Shown: positions 8,292 to 17,094, counted from the first letter of the stretch. The stretch is 52,660 nucleotides of DNA from Pseudomonadota bacterium (GCA_018262235.1 JAGTRY010000023.1:1-52660); one strand, 5' to 3'. The notes: a model not told the origin generated them from the letters alone. Program-made: numbers and translations.

Positions 8292-9904
8292 GCGGCAGGA
8301 CCTGTCTGGGTTTCAAGTGTTGCGTGGGCCGGATGAGGCGTCGTGAGCGAACGTTCCGGCTGGCTGTGCAGCAAGGCCCGCACGCCGTCGATGAGGCGAT
8401 CCACGAAGCTGAAGCAGGAGAGTGGCAGCAGCCGGATCTCGGTACGGATGCCTGCCATGCGTGCCGCTGCCGCCATGCTGAAAGCGGGGGCCGGATGGCC
8501 ATGCGAGTCAAAGCTGGTAGCTGCGCACAGGGTGATGGCCAGGCCGGCAATGAGCGGGGATCCGGCAAAGTACAGGGCGATTCCGCAGAGCAGGCTGAGC
8601 AGCCAGATCAAAGGCAAGGCAGCCGAGAAGAACGCGGCGCCACCCTGCAGACGGGCACCACGCGGGATATGCGGGTTGAGCAGGAGTGAAGCCATGCGCA
8701 TGCTCTCGAATGCAATCGACATGCGCATGCGTGGCGAGTGGATCAGATCGGGAGAGGCGTCGGCCGGGCAATGCAGGATCTCGCCAAGCAGCTGTGATTG
8801 CCAGCCCATGCGCGTGAGCTCCAGAACGATTCCGGCGCCATCCGGAGCGTGCTGCAGATCCGGCATGACCAGACTCTTGACGGCTTGGCGGCGCAGCGCA
8901 CGGATGCGCGCCTTGCCACAAAGCAACAGGCTGAGCGCATCGTTCTGGCTGGCGATCAGGGTGTCGGCGTGATCGCTCAGGGACGCCAGCCGTGCGAGGA
9001 GGGCGCTTTCTGTCTGGACCGGGATGGCGCGGCTGAGCACGGCACCGATTGCAGGATCGAGCAAAGGAGTGATTGACTGGCGCAGCCAGGATTGCGGCAA
9101 AGGCGCATCCTGATCCAGCACCACCAGCGCTGTGCCGATCGAGGTTGCCACTGCAGCGTGCAAGGCGCTGGCTAGTGTCGTATTGCGCCCGCCCATCATC
9201 GGCAAAGGGTGAACGCGTTCCGGGAAGGCCTGGGTCAAACGTGCTACGGCGGCAATGACTTCGGTGTCGGCCGGATCGAACATCGGCACGAAGTGGATGC
9301 GTTCGACCGGGTAATCAAAGAAGCAGGATTGGAGCGCATCAAGCTGGCGGCTTTGCGCGGCGGCCGATCCCCGTGCAGGGATCAGGATGGAGATGGTGGG
9401 CCATGGCGCGTGCTCCATGGCGATGCTGCGTGCGGGGCGATGAACCCGGACGCGCATGACGCGGAACCATTCCCGGGCAAGGTGCAAACCAAGCAGCGCG
9501 GCCGTGAGTGCCCACAGGATCCGGAGTGTGGTTTCGATATGTTCGCGGAATGCAGGCGCAGCGAGGTGTGCTGCAGGTGTTTCCGCCGGGGTGACCGAGT
9601 CCGGCGATTCGGATGAGAGAGGTGCAGGGGATGTAGTGAGCAGGATATTGGGACTAAGGATCAGTGGTGGATCTTCGTCGGCCTGATCGAGCTGGATCAG
9701 CGGCAAGGGCGCGTCCGGGTCTATGGCATGCAGTTGCTGGTCCAGACTTAGCTCTGCCTTGGGGCGCGGCGACGCCTGTGCCAGACTGGATGCGAGCAGC
9801 ATGGCAGTGATGAAACAGGTCAGGCGGATCGCGTGAGTCGGCATGCTCGTTTTTGTGGTTGCACCCTGGTCCTCATGACTCTCGCCATGTGCGTCCCCCG
9901 GCAA
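8288..9904 (-). CDS. Glycosyltransferase family 2-like membrane protein
   Basis: A 538-residue protein. A TTG at 9904 preceded by AGGAG with a five-base spacer has the best ribosome site. An ATG at 9844 would instead start directly at the signal-like helix MPTHAIRLTCFITAMLLASS and has no such site. After a low-complexity stretch rich in Pro, Ser and Ala and a membrane helix (about 127-145), a GT-A-like domain begins at PTISILIPARGS. It contains a DxD-like motif in VVLDQDAPLP (DQD at 264-266). Two further hydrophobic segments follow (about 422-460). The QxxRW motif of processive synthases is not seen, so the enzyme may transfer single sugars or be degenerate. It leads a coupled operon with the bactofilin-like and six-helix proteins. 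Confidence 0.7.
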   Translation of the reverse strand: MPGDAHGESHEDQGATTKTSMPTHAIRLTCFITAMLLASSLAQASPRPKAELSLDQQLHAIDPDAPLPLIQLDQADEDPPLILSPNILLTTSPAPLSSESPDSVTPAETPAAHLAAPAFREHIETTLRILWALTAALLGLHLAREWFRVMRVRVHRPARSIAMEHAPWPTISILIPARGSAAAQSRQLDALQSCFFDYPVERIHFVPMFDPADTEVIAAVARLTQAFPERVHPLPMMGGRNTTLASALHAAVATSIGTALVVLDQDAPLPQSWLRQSITPLLDPAIGAVLSRAIPVQTESALLARLASLSDHADTLIASQNDALSLLLCGKARIRALRRQAVKSLVMPDLQHAPDGAGIVLELTRMGWQSQLLGEILHCPADASPDLIHSPRMRMSIAFESMRMASLLLNPHIPRGARLQGGAAFFSAALPLIWLLSLLCGIALYFAGSPLIAGLAITLCAATSFDSHGHPAPAFSMAAAARMAGIRTEIRLLPLSCFSFVDRLIDGVRALLHSQPERSLTTPHPAHATLETQTGPAA

Positions 9905-9951
9905 GATGTCTCCTGTGCCGATTCTAGCCCGGATCCTGCTTCTGCGGCGCG

Positions 9952-10779
9952 TCAGCCTGCTTCCAGATTGTCGATCAGACGGGTGTCCCCCAGACGGGCG
10001 GCAGCCAGGATGACCAGGGCGGCATTGCCCTGTGGTGCTTGCAGGTCATGACGATTGCGGATGGCAATGTAGTCGGGGTGCCAGCCGTGTGCGGCAAGTT
10101 GCTGCATCGCGTTTTGTTCAATGACGGAATAATCGCGCCGACCAGTGGCGAGCGCACGCGCCACCTCTTGCAAGGTGGCCTGCAGGCGAGGTGCTTCAGC
10201 TCGCTGGGCTGCATCCAGGTAACCATTGCGTGAAGAAAGCGCAAGTCCATCGGGGGCCCGCACGATTTCGCAGCCGATGATCTCGATGGGCAGGTTTAAC
10301 TCGCGGACCATGTTGCGGATCACCATCAGTTGCTGGTAATCCTTCTTGCCAAACAAGGCGACCTGCGGCTGGACGATGTTGAAGAGCTTGGTGACGACAG
10401 TTGCCACGCCCTGAAAATGCCCGGGGCGGATCTTCCCCTCAAGGATTCCGTCATGCGCCGGGGATGGCAGGACGAAGTACTGTTGCGGCGAAGGATAGAG
10501 CTCGGCTTCGTCCGGGGCGAAAAGGTGGTCGACCCCAACCGCTTCAAGCTGGGCACAATCGGCCTGAAAGGTTCGCGGATAACAGTCGAAATCTTCATTG
10601 GGCCCGAACTGGATACGGTTGACGAAGATGCTGCTGACAACGGTATCGGCGGCCTGGCGGGCTGTCTGCATCAAGCTGACATGGCCTGCGTGGAGGTTGC
10701 CCATGGTGGGCGCGAAAGCGATGCGGCCGGCGCCCGACAAGGCTGCGCGCAGGCTGGCAATGGTGGTGTGGATCTGCAT
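9952..10779 (-). CDS. panC: Pantothenate synthetase
   Basis: PanC joins pantoate and beta-alanine with ATP in coenzyme A synthesis. The 275-residue protein has the nucleotidyltransferase HIGH-like motif [11 protein letters not shown] (residues 23-33), [46 protein letters not shown] and the [11 protein letters not shown] loop (KMSKS equivalent). The frame is open upstream, but [14 protein letters not shown] at 10779 is the canonical N terminus. One oddity is FVNRIQF, where most PanC proteins read FVNPLQF. panB, often adjacent, is not in this window. It lies between the LysE exporter and the glycosyltransferase-like gene on the same strand. Confidence 0.95.
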   Translation of the reverse strand: MQIHTTIASLRAALSGAGRIAFAPTMGNLHAGHVSLMQTARQAADTVVSSIFVNRIQFGPNEDFDCYPRTFQADCAQLEAVGVDHLFAPDEAELYPSPQQYFVLPSPAHDGILEGKIRPGHFQGVATVVTKLFNIVQPQVALFGKKDYQQLMVIRNMVRELNLPIEIIGCEIVRAPDGLALSSRNGYLDAAQRAEAPRLQATLQEVARALATGRRDYSVIEQNAMQQLAAHGWHPDYIAIRNRHDLQAPQGNAALVILAAARLGDTRLIDNLEAG

Positions 10780-10920
10780 GAACGTTCGTGTGAAACAGAA
10801 TGAGGGCGCGAGCATGCACCAAGCCACACGCAGAGGCAATCCTGAGACGCCGGGGTTGGCGTGCGGCGAAGAAGGGGGAACAAGCGTTGCGTGCGCCGAA
10901 TTTCCCGCACGAAAACCGCT

Positions 10921-11580
10921 TCAGGCGGGCAGTTGCGATGGGGGCGGTGCGACATCCGCCAAGGCAAGGCGCAGTGCCAATCCGATGAAAAGAAAACCGG
11001 TAAGTCTTTGCAGCACAGGAAAGGCACGGGGACGCAGGGCGAGCCAGGCGCCCACTTTACCGGCGCCTGCTGCCAGCCCGCTGAAAACGAGGGCGGAGAT
11101 CAAGGCAAACAAGGCCCCCAGCACCGCAAGTTGCGCAGGAACAATCCAGCCATCTGCACGCACGAACTGGGGCAGAAAGGCCAGAAAGAACAAGGCAACT
11201 TTGGGGTTGATCGCGTTGGCGATCAGTCCTCGTCTGAAATGCGGAAGAAAACGCTGTTCCTGATCGATTGTAGAATCCGGACTGGAAGTCCGGCGGAAAC
11301 TCTGGCGCCATGATTGCCAGCCGATCCAGGCCAGATAGGCGGCCCCGGCCCATTGCAAGAGGTGGAACGCGGTCGGCGAAGCCGCGATCAGCGCCGATAC
11401 GCCGAAAACGGCAAGCAAGGTATGGTTCAGGCAGCCTGCAGCGCACCCCAAAGCAAAACCAAGGCTGGCGCGGCGCCCTGCAGATAAACCCAAAACCAGT
11501 ACCCCGAGGTTATCGGGGCCAGGCGCAATGGCCAGCAGCAGCGCCGTGGGGATGAACAGCAGTAACTGGGTGCTGTTCAT
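10921..11580 (-). CDS. LysE/RhtB-family amino-acid exporter
   Basis: A 219-residue inner-membrane protein with about six helices. The N-terminal LysE signature AIAPGPDNLGVLVLGLSAGRRASLGFALG is followed by AGAAYLAWIGWQSWR and LIANAINPKVALFFLAFLPQFV. The family exports amino acids such as lysine, threonine or homoserine lactones by proton antiport; the substrate cannot be told from sequence. I use the ATG at 11580, eight bases after the bamD stop (a TTG one codon earlier is possible). The short gap indicates co-transcription with bamD. Confidence 0.9.
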   Translation of the reverse strand: MNSTQLLLFIPTALLLAIAPGPDNLGVLVLGLSAGRRASLGFALGCAAGCLNHTLLAVFGVSALIAASPTAFHLLQWAGAAYLAWIGWQSWRQSFRRTSSPDSTIDQEQRFLPHFRRGLIANAINPKVALFFLAFLPQFVRADGWIVPAQLAVLGALFALISALVFSGLAAGAGKVGAWLALRPRAFPVLQRLTGFLFIGLALRLALADVAPPPSQLPA

Positions 11581-11588
11581 CAAACGGA

Positions 11589-12350
11589 TTACTTTTTGGC
11601 CAGGAAACGGCTGTTCGGGAAGTTCTCGCGCAATACCCGTTCAGCGTCGTTGCGCAGGGTTTCAAGCCGGAGGGACTGGTAGCTCTGGACCATCAGGGCC
11701 AAGGCTTCTTCCAGCGACTTGGACGTGCTGTACTTGGTGACGACCACTTGTGCACGATTGACTGCGGCAAGCGGAGCACGACGCTGGAGATAGTAACGGG
11801 CCGAATTCAGCTCGTTGGCTGCGAGGGCTTCCAGCAGGTTCTGCATGTGCTGCCGGGCGTCTTCCAGATAGCGGCTTTCCGGGAAGCGTGTCGAGATGAC
11901 CTTGAAGGATTCGAAGGCATCGTTGATGCTTTTTGCGTCCCGTTCCGAAAGCGGCTGTTGCGGCAGGAAGGTAAGCCACTCATCACTTCTGGCATTCTCG
12001 TACGCCAGACCTTTGAGGTAGTAGGCGTAGTCAACATTGGGATGACTTGGGTGCAGCCGGATGAAACGATCGCAATCAGCAATCGTCGCTTCCGTTTCGT
12101 TCAAGCGATAATGCGCGTAGGCCGTGTCCAGTTGTGCTTGCTGGGCGTACCGACCGTAAGGAAAACGAGCTTCAAGCTGCTCGTAAGCCGTGATGGCGGA
12201 TTCGTAGGAACCGTTGTCGAGCAGTTCCTTGCCTTCGGCGTAGGCGCTTTGTGGATCCTTGGCTGTCGAGCCCGGTTTGGGTGGGGAATAGCCGCAGGCT
12301 GCAAGCGCGCACACGGCGAAAACAATCGATAAACTACGCAAGGTAGACAT
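11589..12350 (-). CDS. bamD: Outer-membrane assembly lipoprotein BamD
   Basis: BamD is an essential TPR lipoprotein of the BAM complex that inserts beta-barrel proteins into the outer membrane. The 253-residue protein begins with a lipoprotein signal peptide. The lipobox LAAC puts the lipidated cysteine at residue 19. Tetratricopeptide repeats follow: YAEGKELLDNGSYESAITAYEQLEARFPYG, FIRLHPSHPNVDYAYYLKGL and SFKVISTRFPESRYLEDARQHM. An ATG two codons upstream (12356) is an alternative. With the 12350 start, its initiation codon overlaps that of rluD, transcribed the other way. Confidence 0.93.
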   Translation of the reverse strand: MSTLRSLSIVFAVCALAACGYSPPKPGSTAKDPQSAYAEGKELLDNGSYESAITAYEQLEARFPYGRYAQQAQLDTAYAHYRLNETEATIADCDRFIRLHPSHPNVDYAYYLKGLAYENARSDEWLTFLPQQPLSERDAKSINDAFESFKVISTRFPESRYLEDARQHMQNLLEALAANELNSARYYLQRRAPLAAVNRAQVVVTKYSTSKSLEEALALMVQSYQSLRLETLRNDAERVLRENFPNSRFLAKK

Positions 12351-13335
12351 GAACATTCCGACACCATCCGAAAGCAATGACGACGATTATAGCGGAAGCT
12401 CCGCCTGTGACCGTCGCATTCTCAGCGTGCCACGCGAAATGGCCGGCATGCGTCTGGATGCCGGGCTGGCCAGTCTGTTGCCGGAGTACTCGCGTAGCCG
12501 CATGCAGGGCTGGATCCGTGCGGGTCTGGTCCAGCGGGACGGCCAGATTCGCAACGACCCCAAGAGCCGTCTGGACGGGGGCGAAGTCCTGCAAGTCGAA
12601 ATCGAGCCGGATCCTGCGACGCTGGCCGATGCGCCCGAAGACATTCCACTGGACGTGGTTTTCGAGGATTCACACATTCTCGTCCTCAACAAGCCTGCCG
12701 GACTGGTCGTGCATCCCGGCAGCGGCAACTGGACCGGAACCCTGCTCAATGCGCTGCTGGCGCATGACGCCTCCCTTGCTGAGGTACCGCGTGCGGGGAT
12801 CGTTCATCGTCTGGACAAGGAGACGTCCGGGCTGATGGTGGTTGCCAAGACGATTCCGGCCCAGACCGATCTGGTTCGCCAGTTGCAGGCGCGCACTGTC
12901 AAGCGCCATTACGCAGCGGTGGTTATGGGATATCCGCCTGCCAAAGGGCTGGTTGATGAACCGATAGATCGGCATCCGACGCAACGCGTCAAGATGGCTG
13001 TCGTGCCGGGAGGGCGCGAGGCACGCACGCATTTCAGGCTTGTCGAACGCTTGCAGGGGGCAAGCTGGGTCGAGTGTGTTCTGGATACGGGGCGTACACA
13101 TCAGATCCGGGTGCACATGGCCCACATCGGTCACCCGCTTGTCGGGGACCCGGTTTATGGCGGGCGCAAGAGTCTGCCCGGTTCCGCCGGATCGTTTTCT
13201 CGTCAGGCCTTGCATGCGTTCCAGCTTGGTTTGAAACACCCGGCTTCAAGCGAGGAGATGGTGTGGCGCGTGCCGTTGGCAGAGGATCTGGAACAGCTCA
13301 TTGAAGAATTGCGCGTCGCCCGGGCGCTTGCCTGA
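12349..13335 (+). CDS. rluD: Ribosomal large-subunit pseudouridine synthase D
   Basis: RluD makes pseudouridines in helix 69 of 23S rRNA. The 328-residue protein has an S4 RNA-binding domain (about 28-90; YSRSRMQGWIRAGLV). The pseudouridine synthase domain follows with catalytic Asp156 in GIVHRLDKETSGLMV, then LNKPAGLVVHPG, RTHQIRVHMAHIGHPLVGDPVYGG. The ATG at 12349 has AAGGT upstream and gives an N-terminal extension of about 30 residues before the S4 domain, as in several betaproteobacterial homologues. It is divergent from bamD, a conserved pairing. The pgeF (laccase-domain) gene that often follows rluD is absent. Confidence 0.94.
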   Translation: MNIPTPSESNDDDYSGSSACDRRILSVPREMAGMRLDAGLASLLPEYSRSRMQGWIRAGLVQRDGQIRNDPKSRLDGGEVLQVEIEPDPATLADAPEDIPLDVVFEDSHILVLNKPAGLVVHPGSGNWTGTLLNALLAHDASLAEVPRAGIVHRLDKETSGLMVVAKTIPAQTDLVRQLQARTVKRHYAAVVMGYPPAKGLVDEPIDRHPTQRVKMAVVPGGREARTHFRLVERLQGASWVECVLDTGRTHQIRVHMAHIGHPLVGDPVYGGRKSLPGSAGSFSRQALHAFQLGLKHPASSEEMVWRVPLAEDLEQLIEELRVARALA

Positions 13336-13338
13336 AAT

Positions 13339-13548
13339 CTACTTGGCATCTTCTGCGTGTTTTTTCTCCTCCGCTTGTGCTTGCAGGACCGCCCGGCGTC
13401 TGCGTTGCGGAGTGCCGAATAGCCACAGAATCAATGCCAGTGGGGCGATTCCCCAGAAGACGAATGAGAGGATTGCAGCGACGACAGAGACCTGGCTGAT
13501 GGCGATAATCAGGGCTACAAAAAGCCATGCGATTACAACGATGTACAT
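13339..13548 (-). CDS. Small two-helix membrane protein
   Basis: A 69-residue protein starting MYIVVIAWLFVALIIAISQ, with two hydrophobic helices (about 2-20 and 22-45). A basic, then charged cytoplasmic tail follows (RRRRAVLQAQAEEKKHAEDAK). Topology, composition and a tidy ATG support a real gene, though no strong ribosome site is visible. It converges with rluD with only three bases between the stops. Function unknown; it does not resemble a phasin. Confidence 0.65.
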   Translation of the reverse strand: MYIVVIAWLFVALIIAISQVSVVAAILSFVFWGIAPLALILWLFGTPQRRRRAVLQAQAEEKKHAEDAK

Positions 13549-13700
13549 AGGGGCAGCAGCTTGACGCTGATATTTGTGCGGAGCAACAATGGCCGCGGGC
13601 CTCACATTGTGACGTGAGGCTTTGTCTGGCAGCAAATCCGGCGAACGCCACCGCTTGAGTGGGGAGTGCCGGCCTGACCAACCTCCCGGAGATTTCTTGA

Positions 13701-15443
13701 ATGTTGACACCTGAGCAATCGCAGGCGGCAATTGAAGGCTGGATGCGTGCCAGCCAGAATTTCATGCAGGGTTTTCTGGGTCATGTCGCCCAGACACAAA
13801 CCTCCTCTTCTCAAGGCTCCGGTTTTTTGGCCGGGATGCCGCAATTCCCCGGGCTGGATAACGAAAGGATCGTGCACCTGCATCGTGAGCATGCGGAAAT
13901 GCACGCCAGGCTCTGGGGTGCGTTGGCGCAGCGCAAGGAGGGAGAGAACGTCGAGCCGGTCATGGCACCTGCTGCCGGAGATCGTCGTTTTACGGCACCC
14001 GAATGGGCGTCCAGTCCCGTGCATGACTATATGCGCCAGGCGTATCTGATCAATGCCCGTTTCCTGAGTGCCGTCGCCGAAGAGTTGCCCATTGCGGATC
14101 GTGCGGCTAAAAACCGCATGCAGTTCATGCTGCGTCAATATATCGATGCGCTGGCGCCGTCCAACTTTGCTGCCACCAATCCTGAAGTCGTGCAGAAAGC
14201 CCTTGAGACCCAGGGCGAGAGTCTGACTCAAGGCTTGCTGAACCTGATTGCAGACATGGAAAAAGGCCGCATCTCGATGACCGACGATGCCGCTTTCGAG
14301 GTAGGTGGAAACCTTGCGACAACTGCGGGTGCCGTGATCTTTGAAAACGAGATCATGCAACTGATCCAGTATGCCCCGCTGACGGAAAAGGTTTGCAAAC
14401 GACCGTTGCTGATCGTGCCGCCTTGCATCAACAAGTACTACATCCTTGACCTGCAGCCGGAAAACTCTTTCGTGCGCTATGCCGTTGAACAAGGCGTGAC
14501 GGTGTTTCTAGTTTCCTGGCGCAATCCCCGGGCAGAACAGGGCCATCTGACCTGGGATGACTATCTTGGTGACGGCGTCTTGCAGGCGCTGCAGGTGCTG
14601 CGTAGCGTCACCAAGGTGGACAAACCCAATGTGCTGGGCTTTTGTATCGGCGGCACCTTGCTGGCGTCTGCGCTGGCCGTGGCGTATGCGCGCGGCGAAG
14701 ATCCGGTAGAAAGTGTGACTTTCCTGACTTCATTACTGGATTTTTCCGAAACAGGCGACATCTCCTGCTTTATTGACGCGGCAGCCGTGGCGTCCAAGGA
14801 AGCGACCCTTGGCAAGGGTGGGGTGATGGCCGGGCGCGAGTTATCCCAGGTCTTTTCCTGCCTGCGGCCGAATGACCTGATCTGGAATTACGTGGTCGAC
14901 AACTATCTCAAAGGCAACAAGCCACCGGTTTTCGATCTGCTCTACTGGAATTCCGATTGCACCAACCTGCCCGGGCCATTCGCCGGTTATTACCTGCGCA
15001 ATACCTATCTGGAAAACAATCTGCGCCAGCCCGGCAAGCTCACCATGCTTGGTGAATCCATCGATCTGGGGCGGATCACCGTGCCGGCCTATTTTGTCGC
15101 GACGCGCGAAGATCATATCGTGCCCTGGCGAACCTCTTTTCTTGGACGCCGATTGATCGGCGGCGAATCCACCTTCGTGCTGGGTGCCAGTGGTCACATT
15201 GCCGGCGTGATCAATCCGCCCTCGAAGAACAAACGCAGTTTTTGGACAGGGCCGTTATCCAGTACTACCGCGGATGAGTGGCTTGGAGAAGCCGTCGAGC
15301 ATCGTGGAAGCTGGTGGCCAAACTGGATCGACTGGCTCAAGGCACGCAGCGGCGAGTGGGTCAATGCGAGCAGCAAGCTTGGTTCGCGTGAATACAAGGT
15401 GCTTGAGGCGGCTCCCGGACGTTACGTCAAAGAGCGGGCCTGA
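13701..15443 (+). CDS. phaC: Class I poly(3-hydroxyalkanoate) synthase
   Basis: PhaC polymerises 3-hydroxyacyl-CoA, mainly 3-hydroxybutyryl-CoA in this class, into storage granules. The 580-residue length fits class I. The N-terminal domain (1-200) precedes an alpha/beta-hydrolase core. The lipase-like box GFCIGG has nucleophile Cys315, Asp471 lies in ATREDHIVPW and His499 in GASGHIAGVINPP. The conserved PPCINKYYILDLQPENS and TFLTSLLDFSETGD segments are present. Start ATG 13701 has GGAG about ten bases upstream. It is followed by phaB and phaR, so the locus covers reduction, polymerisation and granule-level control, but not the thiolase phaA. Confidence 0.96.
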   Translation: MLTPEQSQAAIEGWMRASQNFMQGFLGHVAQTQTSSSQGSGFLAGMPQFPGLDNERIVHLHREHAEMHARLWGALAQRKEGENVEPVMAPAAGDRRFTAPEWASSPVHDYMRQAYLINARFLSAVAEELPIADRAAKNRMQFMLRQYIDALAPSNFAATNPEVVQKALETQGESLTQGLLNLIADMEKGRISMTDDAAFEVGGNLATTAGAVIFENEIMQLIQYAPLTEKVCKRPLLIVPPCINKYYILDLQPENSFVRYAVEQGVTVFLVSWRNPRAEQGHLTWDDYLGDGVLQALQVLRSVTKVDKPNVLGFCIGGTLLASALAVAYARGEDPVESVTFLTSLLDFSETGDISCFIDAAAVASKEATLGKGGVMAGRELSQVFSCLRPNDLIWNYVVDNYLKGNKPPVFDLLYWNSDCTNLPGPFAGYYLRNTYLENNLRQPGKLTMLGESIDLGRITVPAYFVATREDHIVPWRTSFLGRRLIGGESTFVLGASGHIAGVINPPSKNKRSFWTGPLSSTTADEWLGEAVEHRGSWWPNWIDWLKARSGEWVNASSKLGSREYKVLEAAPGRYVKERA

Positions 15444-15516
15444 TTGCAGGCTGCGGAGTCGGTGTGGTAAACGGGGGCGTGCATGGGCTGTGCGTTGCGG
15501 GTCCGAGGACGGACGT

Positions 15517-15541
15517 GCGGCGGGAAGCGCCGGTTTTGTTT
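15517..15541 (+). terminator. Weak terminator-like hairpin between phaC and phaB
   Basis: A five-base-pair GC stem (CGGCG/CGCCG at 518-522 and 528-532) with a GGAAG loop is followed by GTTTTGTTT. It could reduce read-through from phaC into phaB. The stem is short, so activity is uncertain. Confidence 0.4.
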
Positions 15542-15592
15542 CCCCCACAGAATCGGCTTATCGAAATCCCTGCAATATGAGAGGAGCTGGAA

Positions 15593-16333
15593 ATGGCTAA
15601 GAACGTGGCACTGGTAACAGGAGGCATGGGAGGTTTGGGGACGGCGATCTGCAAATCGCTGGCCAATGACGGCTGGAAGGTGGTTGCCAATTGTTTGCCG
15701 GATTTTCCGCTGGCGGTGGAGTGGGTCGCCAAGACCAAGGCGGAGGGCTACAACTTTTTTGTGGCTGAAGCGGATGTAACGGATTTCGAGCAGTGTGCGG
15801 CGATGGTCAAGAAGATCGAGGCTGAAATCGGGCAGATTGATCTGTTGGTTAACAATGCCGGGATTACCCGCGACGCCATGTTCCGCAAAATGGGCAAGGA
15901 GCAATGGGATGCCGTGTTGTCCACCAATCTCGATTCCGTGTTCAATGTTACGCATCCGATCCTGCCGTTGATGGCTGAGCGTGGTTTTGGTCGGGTGATC
16001 AACATTTCTTCGGTTAATGGTGTGAAGGGACAGTTTGGTCAGGCCAACTATTCTGCAGCCAAGGCCGGCATTCTGGGCATCACCAAGGCCTTGGCCCAAG
16101 AGGTGGCCAAGAAGGGGGTGACCGTGAATGCCATTGCGCCGGGGTACATCGGGACGGACATGGTCATGGCCATCAAGGAAGAAGTGCGCGAGCAGATCAT
16201 TTCAACCATTCCTGTTGGACGCCTGGGAAGGCCTGAGGAAATCGGTGATCTGTGCTGTTATCTGGCTTCTGACAAAGCCGGGTTTATCACTGGCGCGACC
16301 ATCAACATCAACGGCGGGCTACATATGTGCTGA
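15593..16333 (+). CDS. phaB: Acetoacetyl-CoA reductase (SDR)
   Basis: PhaB reduces acetoacetyl-CoA with NADPH to (R)-3-hydroxybutyryl-CoA, the PhaC substrate. The 246-residue short-chain dehydrogenase shows VTGGMGGLG (cofactor glycines 10-16), LLVNNAG, and the catalytic Ser140, Tyr153 and Lys157 (NISSVNGVKGQFGQANYSAAK). NGVKGQFGQ and the C-terminal TGATININGGLHM are typical of PhaB rather than FabG. The start has AGGAG upstream. A strong terminator follows at 16355. Confidence 0.93.
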   Translation: MAKNVALVTGGMGGLGTAICKSLANDGWKVVANCLPDFPLAVEWVAKTKAEGYNFFVAEADVTDFEQCAAMVKKIEAEIGQIDLLVNNAGITRDAMFRKMGKEQWDAVLSTNLDSVFNVTHPILPLMAERGFGRVINISSVNGVKGQFGQANYSAAKAGILGITKALAQEVAKKGVTVNAIAPGYIGTDMVMAIKEEVREQIISTIPVGRLGRPEEIGDLCCYLASDKAGFITGATININGGLHMC

Positions 16334-16354
16334 ACGCACGCTGGGCGTGTCGTA

Positions 16355-16390
16355 CAACAACCCCGCAGAGTTCTGCGGGGTTGTTTTTTT
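16355..16390 (+). terminator. Rho-independent terminator after phaB
   Basis: An inverted repeat with arms at 16356-16369 and 16372-16385 (about 12 usable base pairs, core CCCCGCAG/CTGCGGGG) runs into a T tract at 16384-16390. It separates phaCB from phaR. Confidence 0.92.
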
Positions 16391-16396
16391 GCGCAC

Positions 16397-16405
16397 TGCT
16401 ATAAT
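16397..16405 (+). promoter_or_regulatory. Extended -10 promoter of phaR
   Basis: TGCTATAAT at 16397-16405 is a perfect extended -10 element, placed right after the phaB terminator and about 54 bases before the phaR ATG. The -35 position falls in the terminator hairpin and has no good match, so this would be an extended-minus-10 type promoter. Confidence 0.6.
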
Positions 16406-16458
16406 CTGCAAGCTGAGCGAGTCTCAGCCCACACCATAACTATCTGGGGACGTGCAAC

Positions 16459-17010
16459 ATGGCCGAGCAAACCCGACTGATCAAAAAATACCCGAATCGC
16501 CGTTTGTATGACACGGTTTCCAGCTGTTACATCACGCTGGCCGATGTGCGCGATCTGGTGCTCGGGCAGGATGTATTCCAGGTGGTAGACGCTAAGTCGG
16601 GAGAGGATATTACTCGCAGCATTCTGTTGCAGATCATTCTTGAAGAGGAGAGTGGTGGCTCGCCGATGTTTACCAGCGACCTGTTGGCCCAGATGATCCG
16701 GTTTTATGGCAATGCCATGCAGGGGTTCATGGGGCGCTACCTGGAAAACAACATCAAGGCCTTCAGTGAAATGCAAGTCAAACTGCAGGATCAGACCAAG
16801 GCCCTTTATGGCGAAAACAGTCCGATGAGCAAGGACATGTGGACTCAGTTCCTGAATTTTCAGGGCCCGGCGATGCAAGGCATGATGGGAACCTACATGG
16901 AACAGAGCAAACGCATGTTTGCCCAGATGCAGGAACAGATCAACAGTCAGACCCGCAGCATGTTCACGACTTTTCCGTTTCCGGGCGGCGAGTCGTCAGA
17001 CAAGAAGTAA
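16459..17010 (+). CDS. phaR: Polyhydroxyalkanoate synthesis repressor PhaR
   Basis: PhaR binds DNA and PHB granules and represses phasin and its own genes until granules form. The 183-residue protein starts RLIKKYPNRRLYDTVSSCYITLADVRDLV (PHB/PHA accumulation regulator DNA-binding domain). SGEDITRSILLQIILEEE follows, then a Met/Gln-rich helical C-terminal half (granule-binding domain). It is preceded by its own extended -10 promoter. A hairpin follows the gene at 17046-17071. Confidence 0.94.
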   Translation: MAEQTRLIKKYPNRRLYDTVSSCYITLADVRDLVLGQDVFQVVDAKSGEDITRSILLQIILEEESGGSPMFTSDLLAQMIRFYGNAMQGFMGRYLENNIKAFSEMQVKLQDQTKALYGENSPMSKDMWTQFLNFQGPAMQGMMGTYMEQSKRMFAQMQEQINSQTRSMFTTFPFPGGESSDKK

Positions 17011-17045
17011 AGAAATTCGTACAGCCCCGCCCATTCATCATTTCG

Positions 17046-17071
17046 AAGCCTGCGGTATCCGCCGCAGGCTT
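17046..17071 (+). terminator. Hairpin after phaR
   Basis: A perfect ten-base-pair stem (AAGCCTGCGG/CCGCAGGCTT) has a six-base loop. The following sequence is only mildly T-rich (GATACGTTT), so it may be a weak terminator or mRNA 3' end stabiliser before rimO. Confidence 0.55.
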
Positions 17072-17094
17072 GATACGTTTACAAGAGGTCCGTT

